Positions 9,261-16,324 of a stretch of 64,000 bases of DNA are shown one piece after another (within the stretch, counting starts at the first letter, position 1; each line of letters begins with the position of its first letter). A program made the translations under genes and the position numbers. The DNA is from Agaricicola taiwanensis. Lineage in GTDB: Bacteria; Pseudomonadota; Alphaproteobacteria; Rhizobiales; Methylopilaceae. The stretch spans positions 142,531-206,530 of the forward strand of contig NZ_BMCP01000003.1 in assembly GCF_014635245.1 (NCBI RefSeq). Direction: 5' to 3'. The notes beneath the pieces were generated by a model that had not been told where the DNA came from, made no database searches, and saw only the letters and a program-made list of their open reading frames with translations.

Positions 9261-10972
9261 TGGCTCATCCCCGTGTTTTTCTGACTTCGCGCGATGATGA
9301 TCTGCGACAGCACCGTACAGGCGGCGACCAGGAGAACGGCGATGACGCCGAGAGCAGCGCCCGGTCCGCGCCCCGCGGCCGACTGCATGAAGACATAGAG
9401 GCCGTAGGCGAGCGGCGCGTCGGAATTGGTCTGCACCAGCATCAGGGCGGCCGAGAGCTCCACCGCGGCGGTGGCAAAGCTGGTGACGAAGCCGGCGAGG
9501 ATGCCGCCCATCATCAGCGGAACCACCACGCGCCTCACGGTACGGGTGGGCGTTGCTCCCACGTTCTGGGCTGCCTCCTCGAGCGCGATGGAAATCTGCT
9601 GCAGGGCTGCGAAGCAGGCGCGGAGGGCATAGGGCAGGCGCCGGATCGCCAGCGCCAGCACGATGACGAGCCAAAGGCTGGTGAGCGGCGCGCCGTTGGG
9701 CAGCTGCACGCCGTAGAAGGTTCGAAGGTAGCCGATGCCGAGAACGACGCCGGGGACGGCAAGGGCCGCGGTGGCCGCCCAATCAAGCCACTGGCGGCCC
9801 ACCAGCTTCGTGCGCAGCACGAGATAGGCGATGGCCGTTCCCAGCACCACGTCGATGACGCCCGCCAGGGACGCGTAGAGCAGGGTGTTCTTGATGTAGA
9901 GGAAACTGTCGCTGAAGACGCGCTCGTAATGCGCGGTGGTAAAGGCGTCGGGCAGCGGGCTGAACGACCAGATGGTGGCGAATGACAGGAGGGTCAGCGC
10001 GACGTGCGGCGCGAGCACCAGGGCAAGGATGACCAGGACGACGGCGTAGGCGAGCAGCTTCTCAAGAGGCCGCATCCTGCGTCGGGCCAGGCCGCCTCCG
10101 CCGCGCTGCGTGGTGGCGTAGTCCCGTCCCCGGAACGCCAGCGCCGAGATCCACATGGCTGCCACCGATACCACGATGAGGATGACCGCGATCACATAGC
10201 CCATGGGGTCAGTGATGCCGATGGAGGTGACCCGCAGATAGGCCTGCGGAGCCAGCATGTCCTTGACGTTGAGCAGCAAGGGGGTCGCCAGGTCGTCGAA
10301 GACCTTCACGAAGACGAGCGAAGCGCCGGCAATGTAGCCGGGCATGGCCAGTGGGAAGACGATGCGGCGAAACAGGCGAATGCCTGACGAACCGAGGTTC
10401 TGCGCGGCTTCCTCCATGGAGCGGTCGATGTTCCTCAGTGCGGCGGAAAGATTGATGAGGATGAAGGGAAAATAGTGGATCGCCTGGACGAAGATGACGC
10501 CGTTCAGCCCTTCCATGAAGGGGACGCGCAGACCGAACCAGTCGTAGAGCAGGAGGTTGATGGAGCCGTTGCGGCCGAACAGCAGCTGCATTGCAACGGC
10601 GCCCACGAATGGCGGCATGATCAACGGCAGGAAGCCGAGCGTCTGGATGATGGCGGAGCCGCGGAAATCGAACCGCGTGGTGATGTAGGCGAGCGGCAGC
10701 GCGAAAACGGAGGCCAGGACGACGGTGAGGGTCGACACATAGAAGGAATTCCACAATGACCGCATGAACAGGTCGTTGGCGAAGAAATCCTGGATGTTGA
10801 CCAGCGTGAAGGCACCGGTGCCGCGTTCGGTGAAGGCCACATAGACCACCGAGGCGGTGGGAATGATCAAGAACAGCGCAAGAAAAACCGCGATCAGGAT
10901 AGCCACGACGGCGGGACCCGGGCTTCCCAGGCCACGGCGGCGCGGCAACGCCTCCGAGAGAGCAACTGTCAT
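9257..10972 (-). CDS. ABC transporter permease, two fused permease domains (putative 2-aminoethylphosphonate type)
   Basis: A 571-residue inner-membrane protein with two tandem permease modules of about six helices each. Each has an EAA loop: MEEAAQNLGSSGIRLFRR near 187 and LEEAAQNVGATPTRTVRR near 480. The start MTVALSEAL at 10972 follows GGAAC at the right distance; an upstream in-frame start at 10999 has no ribosome site. This fused architecture is known for FbpB-like iron and for putative 2-aminoethylphosphonate permeases. It follows the binding-protein gene after 78 bp with a strong stem-loop. Confidence 0.88.
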   Translation of the reverse strand: MTVALSEALPRRRGLGSPGPAVVAILIAVFLALFLIIPTASVVYVAFTERGTGAFTLVNIQDFFANDLFMRSLWNSFYVSTLTVVLASVFALPLAYITTRFDFRGSAIIQTLGFLPLIMPPFVGAVAMQLLFGRNGSINLLLYDWFGLRVPFMEGLNGVIFVQAIHYFPFILINLSAALRNIDRSMEEAAQNLGSSGIRLFRRIVFPLAMPGYIAGASLVFVKVFDDLATPLLLNVKDMLAPQAYLRVTSIGITDPMGYVIAVILIVVSVAAMWISALAFRGRDYATTQRGGGGLARRRMRPLEKLLAYAVVLVILALVLAPHVALTLLSFATIWSFSPLPDAFTTAHYERVFSDSFLYIKNTLLYASLAGVIDVVLGTAIAYLVLRTKLVGRQWLDWAATAALAVPGVVLGIGYLRTFYGVQLPNGAPLTSLWLVIVLALAIRRLPYALRACFAALQQISIALEEAAQNVGATPTRTVRRVVVPLMMGGILAGFVTSFATAAVELSAALMLVQTNSDAPLAYGLYVFMQSAAGRGPGAALGVIAVLLVAACTVLSQIIIARSQKNTGMSQ

Positions 10973-11013
10973 ATCTGTTCCATCCGGTGGCGAGCGCACT
11001 CGCCCTCAAGGGC

Positions 11014-11042
11014 GGGGCCGAACTCAAGTCGAATTCGGCCCC
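11014..11042 (-). terminator. Intercistronic stem-loop after the binding-protein gene
   Basis: Perfect 9-bp inverted repeat (GGGGCCGAA / TTCGGCCCC) with an 11-nt loop, 8 bp beyond the binding-protein stop and 41 bp before the permease start. Without a T-tract it probably protects the upstream mRNA or attenuates partially. Placement mirrors the hairpin after phnD. Confidence 0.65.
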
Positions 11043-11050
11043 GGGAGCGT

Positions 11051-12370
11051 TCAGCGCGCCAGTTTGGCGGCCTCGTCCACCTTGGCCTTCGCCTTGGCGT
11101 AGTTGTCGCGCGCGAAGGTCGCCCACTGTTGTTCCAGTTCGGCCTGGCGGGCGCCCTTTTCTTTTGCGCCGGTGAAGGCACCGGTGATCTCCGCGCTGCT
11201 CGCCTGTTCCTCGGTGACGGGCATGGAGGCGATCATGTCGCGTGCTTCCTTGATGAGGGCGCGGGCTTGCGGATTGTCGGCCTTGTCGAGCGCTGCCTCC
11301 GCCTCGTGGATCGCCTTGGTGACCTCCTTGAGGTTGTCGAGCTGGAAGGAGATGAGCTGGTCGAACAGAGTGTCGACGACCGCGGTTCGCGCGCCGGATT
11401 TGTCCACGTCGAACATCATCATGGAGCTGAACTGCGGATCCTTGAACGGGTTCGGATAGCCGTCCGGCGCATCGGCGTAGACCGCCGGGTTGATCGGGAG
11501 GCGCCGGATCGTCGGCTCCAGCAGCACCTTCTGTCCTTCGGAAGACAGGAGATAGTCCACGAACGTCGCGGCGCCTTCCTTGTTGGGTGCATTGGCCACG
11601 ATGCCGACATTGGCCGGCACCACCGTGGTGACCGTGGGATAGACGAACTTCACCGGAAAGCCTGCGCCCTGGGCGGAGAAGGCGAAGAAGTCGATGACGA
11701 TGCCGTAGCCGACCTGTCCTGAGTTGACCGCTTCCGGCACGCCGAACGATCGCTCGGTGATGGTCTGGAAGTTGCCGGCGACTTCCTTGAGCGTGCGCCA
11801 GCCCTCATTCCATCCCTCGCCCTGGAGAATGGTCTCGACGGTGAGGTGGGTGGTGCCTGATCGCGCCGGGGATGCGATGGCGACGTGATCGAAGTAAGCC
11901 GGCTTGGCCAGGTCCTGCCAGTCCTTCGGATCGGGCAGATCATTGGCCTCGGCATAACGCGTGTTCCACATGATGCCGTAGCCGGAGGCGGCAAAACCGA
12001 AATAGAAGCCATCGGGATCATTGATCGGATAGGCGCCGACCTTGTCCGGCAAGCCCTTTACCGTCGGCTCGTATTTCTGCAGCAGATCCTTGTCTTTCAA
12101 CACTTCGAAGGCATCGGGCGCTGACGCCCAGAAGATATCGAGCTGATTGTTGGAGCGTGTTTCCTCCAGGTATTTCACGCCCGCGTTGGTGTTTCGGTTC
12201 TGGATATCGAGGGTGATGCCGGGATTGGCCTTCTCGAAGCTGGCCTTGATCGGATCGGTCACGTCCTTTGAGAAGGACGTCGTGATCGCGACACGGCTGT
12301 TCTGAGCATGGGCCGGAGCGAACATGGCGGATGTGGCCAGCGCCGCGGCCAGCAAGACAAATCGGTTCAT
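11051..12370 (-). CDS. Periplasmic binding protein, COG1840 type, putative 2-aminoethylphosphonate/iron(III) importer
   Basis: The 439 residues begin with a Sec signal peptide (cleavage probably after AHA, about residue 22). A type II binding fold of the AfuA/FbpA kind follows, including QLDIFWASAPDAFEVL and ANVGIVANAPNKEGAATFVDYLLS. The last 110 residues form a charged helical extension not usual for FbpA, which is normally about 340 residues. No obvious paired tyrosines of the classic ferric site could be confirmed by eye. Being first in a three-gene importer operon next to C-P lyase makes an aminophosphonate ligand plausible. Confidence 0.82.
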   Translation of the reverse strand: MNRFVLLAAALATSAMFAPAHAQNSRVAITTSFSKDVTDPIKASFEKANPGITLDIQNRNTNAGVKYLEETRSNNQLDIFWASAPDAFEVLKDKDLLQKYEPTVKGLPDKVGAYPINDPDGFYFGFAASGYGIMWNTRYAEANDLPDPKDWQDLAKPAYFDHVAIASPARSGTTHLTVETILQGEGWNEGWRTLKEVAGNFQTITERSFGVPEAVNSGQVGYGIVIDFFAFSAQGAGFPVKFVYPTVTTVVPANVGIVANAPNKEGAATFVDYLLSSEGQKVLLEPTIRRLPINPAVYADAPDGYPNPFKDPQFSSMMMFDVDKSGARTAVVDTLFDQLISFQLDNLKEVTKAIHEAEAALDKADNPQARALIKEARDMIASMPVTEEQASSAEITGAFTGAKEKGARQAELEQQWATFARDNYAKAKAKVDEAAKLAR

Positions 12371-12423
12371 ACTGTTTCCTCCGAAAGGCAGGCGATTATC
12401 ACTCGCTGTTTTCTGCCGCCCGG

Positions 12424-12471
12424 AATTGTGACAGTCGTTCCGGCCATCGGCAACACAGAACTGTCACAATT
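12424..12471. promoter_or_regulatory. Long inverted repeat with Pho-box-like arms in a divergent promoter region
   Basis: Two perfect 11-bp arms, AATTGTGACAG and CTGTCACAATT, are separated by 26 nt. They lie between the leftward importer operon (start 12370) and the rightward oxidase operon (start 12594). Each arm read outward resembles one CTGTCA unit of a PhoB box, but PhoB boxes are direct repeats, so the assignment is uncertain. A dimeric regulator site is the simplest reading. Confidence 0.5.
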
Positions 12472-12593
12472 GGGCGCGGGCCTTCATCGTCTTCGTTCCG
12501 ATCGCTGCCGCACGCCATCATAAAGGTTCCAGTACAGGGAACGTGTGCTGCTCTGGCGTGTTCTAGGTGTCTGGGGCGAGGTAACGGCGGCCG

Positions 12594-13172
12594 ATGTGGA
12601 CGGACAGTAGTTTTCTGGGGCCTCTCAGCGGGCACATGCTGCAGCACATCGTGCTGATGAACCTGATTGCTCCGGCCATCGCCTATTGCCTCAGGGATAT
12701 GCTGCCCAAAGAGCTGTGGCGGAGTTGGCCCTATGCCACCGCCGTCCAGATCGCGCTGATCTGGGGCTGGCATGCGCCGTCCGTGCTGGAGAGCGCCTTT
12801 ACCTCCATGTTCCTGATGGGGCTGATGCACGCCTCGCTTTTTGCCGCGGCGCTGTGGTTCTGGGGGACGCTCGCGAGCATGGCGGGGAATGCGCGCTGGC
12901 GCGCGCTGTTCGCGCTGCTTGTCACTGGAAAGCTGTTCTGTCTCCTCGGAGCGCTCCTGGTCTTCGCGCCGCGAAGCCTGTTTGACGGTTTTTACGATCT
13001 CTGCGGCCCTGCCTGGCAGGGCGCGGCGCGGGCCGAGGACCAGCATTTCGCCGGCCTGATGATGCTGATCGCCTGTCCGCTCAGCTATGTGGCGGCAGGC
13101 GTTCTGATATCCGAGCGGTGGTTCCGTGAGCTGGAAATGCTGGATCGTCGCGATGATCGATCGATTATCTGA
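12594..13172 (+). CDS. CtaG-family cytochrome c oxidase assembly membrane protein
   Basis: A 192-residue membrane protein with about five hydrophobic segments. It matches the Caa3_CtaG family: HMLQHIVLMNLIAPAIAY near the N-terminus, the WGWHAPSVLESA block near 60 and the DQHFAGLMMLIACPLSY block near 150, with histidines likely to bind copper. This family is involved in maturing caa3-type oxidases. It opens the oxidase operon, and its 3' end overlaps the cytochrome gene by 20 bp. It is distinct from the Cox11-type CtaG. Confidence 0.85.
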   Translation: MWTDSSFLGPLSGHMLQHIVLMNLIAPAIAYCLRDMLPKELWRSWPYATAVQIALIWGWHAPSVLESAFTSMFLMGLMHASLFAAALWFWGTLASMAGNARWRALFALLVTGKLFCLLGALLVFAPRSLFDGFYDLCGPAWQGAARAEDQHFAGLMMLIACPLSYVAAGVLISERWFRELEMLDRRDDRSII

Positions 13173-14277
13173 GAAGCTCCCGCCCCTCAGCAGGCTTCAG
13201 CGTCTCGGTGTTTCCCTCGCCATCGTCGTCGGTGTCCTGGTGATCGCCGGAGGCGTCTTTGTCCTTTCCGGCACCTATAATATCGCCGCCGGCCGTGACC
13301 ACCTTTCGGTCACCACCTGGCTGCTGGAGGTGGTGCGAGACCGATCGATCGCCGCGCGCACCAGCAACATCAAGGCGCCCCCGCTCGATGATCCCGACCT
13401 CATCGAGCTCGGCGCGCGGCACTACCGTGATGCCTGCAGCTTCTGCCATGGCACGCCGGGGACGCCCAAGAACCCGGTGGTGGCCCAGATGCTGCCCGCG
13501 CCGCCCGATCTCACCCTCTCACCGGAGCGCTACACCCCGGAGGAGCTTTACTGGATCATTGAGAACGGGTTGAAGTACACCGGCATGCCGGCCTGGTCCG
13601 CGGAACATCGCGGCGACGAGGTGTGGTCGGCCGTCGCCTTCATCATGGACCTTCATCGCAACGGGCCGGCGCGTTACGCGGCCATCGCGGCGGAAGTGCC
13701 GCCTGCTTCCATGGAAGGAGAGGAAGGAGGCGATCTTGCCCCGCTGGCAGAATGCGTGACCTGCCATGGTGATGGGAAACGGCCTCCCGTCAGCGACCTC
13801 GTACCGAGCCTCAACGGCCAGTCCCGGTCTTACCTTGCCCGGGCGCTCGACGAATACCGCGGACTGGTTCGCCCGAGCGGCGTCATGGCGGTGGCCGCGG
13901 ATGGGCTCAGCGACGCGCAGGTCGAGGCCCTTGCCTCCTACTACGCGGGGCTGCCGGATGTCCGAGGTTCTATGTCGCCGGTGGAAGGGGATGCCGCGAA
14001 AGGCCGCGAGATCGCATTGTCCGGTTTTCGAGATGGAAATGTGCCGGCCTGTGCCGCCTGCCATGCCGGCGCCGGACGAGCGGCGAATGCGTCACTGGAA
14101 GGACTGTCAGCCAGTTACATCACCGGGCAGCTGAACCTGTGGCGGAATGGGGAACGGGCCGATTCCGGCCATGGCGCCATCATGATGCCGATTGCGAAGC
14201 GGCTCACGGAGCAGCAGATCAAGGATGTGGCCGCCTATTATCAGGCTGAGGCGGTGGCCCAGGAGGAGGCACGATGA
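13153..14277 (+). CDS. Membrane-anchored triheme cytochrome c
   Basis: Predicted electron carrier to the adjacent oxidase. One N-terminal membrane anchor (about 18-40) precedes three periplasmic class I cytochrome c domains. Their heme-binding motifs are CSFCH (95-99), CVTCH (201-205) and CAACH (300-304), with candidate axial methionines in TGMPAW, GVMAV and IMMP. The ATG at 13153 (374 residues) is preferred over a GTG at 13126 that lies further inside the upstream gene. The end overlaps coxB by 4 bp. Domain order resembles alcohol-dehydrogenase cytochrome subunits, but no dehydrogenase gene is near. Confidence 0.88.
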   Translation: MIDRLSEKLPPLSRLQRLGVSLAIVVGVLVIAGGVFVLSGTYNIAAGRDHLSVTTWLLEVVRDRSIAARTSNIKAPPLDDPDLIELGARHYRDACSFCHGTPGTPKNPVVAQMLPAPPDLTLSPERYTPEELYWIIENGLKYTGMPAWSAEHRGDEVWSAVAFIMDLHRNGPARYAAIAAEVPPASMEGEEGGDLAPLAECVTCHGDGKRPPVSDLVPSLNGQSRSYLARALDEYRGLVRPSGVMAVAADGLSDAQVEALASYYAGLPDVRGSMSPVEGDAAKGREIALSGFRDGNVPACAACHAGAGRAANASLEGLSASYITGQLNLWRNGERADSGHGAIMMPIAKRLTEQQIKDVAAYYQAEAVAQEEAR

Positions 14278-15263
14278 TGCACCGCCTCGCGCGTCTCCTG
14301 TGGCTAGCTTCCGGAGCGCTGGCGCTCACGGCCTGCGCGGGCGAGCAATCCGCCTTCACTCCCAAGGGCATCGAGGCGGAGCGGATCGACACCCTGTTCT
14401 GGGTGATGACCATTGCCGGTGGGGTGATCTTCGCCGTGGTGGCAGGCCTGACGCTGGCCGCCATGCTTGGGGGCCCGCGCCTGCGGGCGAAAATCGCCAG
14501 CGAAAAGCTCGTCATCGGCGCGGGCATCCTGTTCCCGGTGGTGTCGCTGACGGCGCTGCTCTTCTGGGGGTTCATGCTGATGCGGGCCGGTGAGGCAACC
14601 GAGCCTTCCGCGATCCGGGTTTCCATCAGCGGCGAGCGGTGGTGGTGGCGCGTGACCTATGAGGATGAGGCCGGGCGGACCGTCGACACCGCCAATGAGC
14701 TTCATCTGCCGGTCGGACAGCCGGTCACCCTGACGCTGACGAGCCCGGACGTGATCCACAGCTTCTGGGTGCCGCAGCTTGCCGGCAAACTGGACATGAT
14801 CCCGGGCCGGGAAAACATACTCACCCTCACCGCCACGCAGCCAGGGATCAGCCGCGGGCAATGTGCTGAATATTGCGGCGGAGCCCACGCTCTGATGTCC
14901 TTCTATGTGGTGGCGCAGGAGCCGGACGAGTTCCGCCGCTGGCTTGATGCGGAGGCCGGCGCGGCGCGGCCGCCTGAGGGTGCGGAGGCCTTGGAGGGAC
15001 AGCGCCTGTTTGCGGCACATGGTTGCGGTGCCTGCCATGCCGTGCGCGGCACGGAGGCGCTTGGCACCATTGGACCCGATCTCACCCATGTGGGCAGCCG
15101 GCATTCGCTCGCCGCCGCCGCGCTGCCCAACCGGACGGAGGATTTCGCGCGCTGGATCCGGGACAGCGACCACATCAAGCCGGAAAATCTGATGCCGCCG
15201 TACCGGATTTTCAGCGAGGAAGAGCTTGCGGCGCTGGCAGCCTATCTCGAGGGGCTGCGGTGA
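14274..15263 (+). CDS. coxB: caa3-type cytochrome c oxidase subunit II with fused cytochrome c
   Basis: Receives electrons at CuA for transfer to subunit I. The 329 residues start with a lipoprotein signal (LTAC, Cys21). Two membrane helices (about 40-65 and 80-103) and a cupredoxin domain follow. CuA ligands are visible: H162, C197 and C201 (GQCAEYCGG), H205 and M208. A C-terminal cytochrome c domain carries CGACH (251-255) and a candidate axial Met in ENLMPPY. That fusion defines the caa3 class. It is coupled by TGATG to the exchanger gene downstream. Confidence 0.95.
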   Translation: MMHRLARLLWLASGALALTACAGEQSAFTPKGIEAERIDTLFWVMTIAGGVIFAVVAGLTLAAMLGGPRLRAKIASEKLVIGAGILFPVVSLTALLFWGFMLMRAGEATEPSAIRVSISGERWWWRVTYEDEAGRTVDTANELHLPVGQPVTLTLTSPDVIHSFWVPQLAGKLDMIPGRENILTLTATQPGISRGQCAEYCGGAHALMSFYVVAQEPDEFRRWLDAEAGAARPPEGAEALEGQRLFAAHGCGACHAVRGTEALGTIGPDLTHVGSRHSLAAAALPNRTEDFARWIRDSDHIKPENLMPPYRIFSEEELAALAAYLEGLR

Positions 15264-16324
15264 TGGATTTCGCCCAATTCAGTCCTGTCATCAACGCTAT
15301 CATTTTCGTCGCGGCCGGCGTGGTCGTGTGGCTCGCCGGTGCCCGGATCACGACCTATGCCAATGCGCTCAGCATAAAAACAGGCTTCGGCGAGGCCATA
15401 GTCGGCATGCTCCTTCTGGCCGGCATCACGTCGCTGCCTGAGGTCGGGGTCACCATCACCTCCGCCGCCACCGGAGCGGTGGATATGGCCGTCAACAGCA
15501 TGTTCGGCAGCATCGCGTTCCAGATCGTCATCCTTGCCGTCGTCGATCTTCTAATTGGACGTCGCGCGCTGACGGCGGTGGTGCCTGATCCCATGGTGAT
15601 GCTGCAGGGCGGGTTGAACGTGCTGCTTCTAGCCCTGGTGGTGGCCGGCATGATCGTCGGAGATGTGTCTATCGCTGGGGTGGGTGCTTGGGTCTGGGCC
15701 AGCCTCGGAGCCTATGTGGCGAGTGTCTATATCATGGCGCAGTCTCAAGGCAGGCGACCATGGCTTGCTGCGTCGCATGGAAAGGTTGATCGCCGCCTCG
15801 ACGAGCAGCGGAAGAAGGCGCAGGCTGCCGCAGGAGATGAGCACGGAGATGAATCTCTAACGCGCATCATTGTCTGGATTGCCGGTCTCGCGGCGGTCGT
15901 CCTTGGCGCAGGCTATCTGCTGGCCATGACCGGCGATGCATTGGCTGAACAATCCGGGCTCGGTGGCAGCTTCATGGGATTTCTTCTTCTGGCCGCCGCA
16001 AGTTCACTGCCCGAGTTGAGTACCGCCATCACAGCCGCGCAAAAAGGGCTCTACACCCTTGCGATCTCCGACATCTTGGGCACGAACCTCATCAATATCG
16101 CCTTGCTGTTTCCCATCGATGCCATCTCGGACGGCGAGCCGGTGCTCAACGCGTCCGGGCGTTTCGCTCAATTCGGCGCCCTGCTCGGCATCATGGTGAC
16201 CGCTCTGTTCGTCGTCGGCCTTGCCGAGCGAGGCGATAAAACAGTGGCCCGCATGGGGCTCGATTCCATCGCCGTCTTCGCCGTCTATGGTATCGGTCTC
16301 ATCATATTGTATGTGCTGCGATGA
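15263..16324 (+). CDS. CaCA-family cation exchanger (YrbG-like) embedded in the oxidase operon
   Basis: Predicted sodium or proton/calcium antiporter, 353 residues, about ten membrane helices in two inverted halves. The alpha repeats are clear: GITSLPEV with NSMFGSIAFQI near 52-95, and AASSLPEL with SDILGTNLINI near 240-280. The conserved acidic residues that coordinate the ion are present in both. A polar loop (about 160-200) separates the halves. The start ATG at 15263 overlaps the coxB stop by one base and the end overlaps coxA by four, so it is translated as part of the oxidase operon. The ion is not determined by sequence. Confidence 0.9.
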   Translation: MDFAQFSPVINAIIFVAAGVVVWLAGARITTYANALSIKTGFGEAIVGMLLLAGITSLPEVGVTITSAATGAVDMAVNSMFGSIAFQIVILAVVDLLIGRRALTAVVPDPMVMLQGGLNVLLLALVVAGMIVGDVSIAGVGAWVWASLGAYVASVYIMAQSQGRRPWLAASHGKVDRRLDEQRKKAQAAAGDEHGDESLTRIIVWIAGLAAVVLGAGYLLAMTGDALAEQSGLGGSFMGFLLLAAASSLPELSTAITAAQKGLYTLAISDILGTNLINIALLFPIDAISDGEPVLNASGRFAQFGALLGIMVTALFVVGLAERGDKTVARMGLDSIAVFAVYGIGLIILYVLR

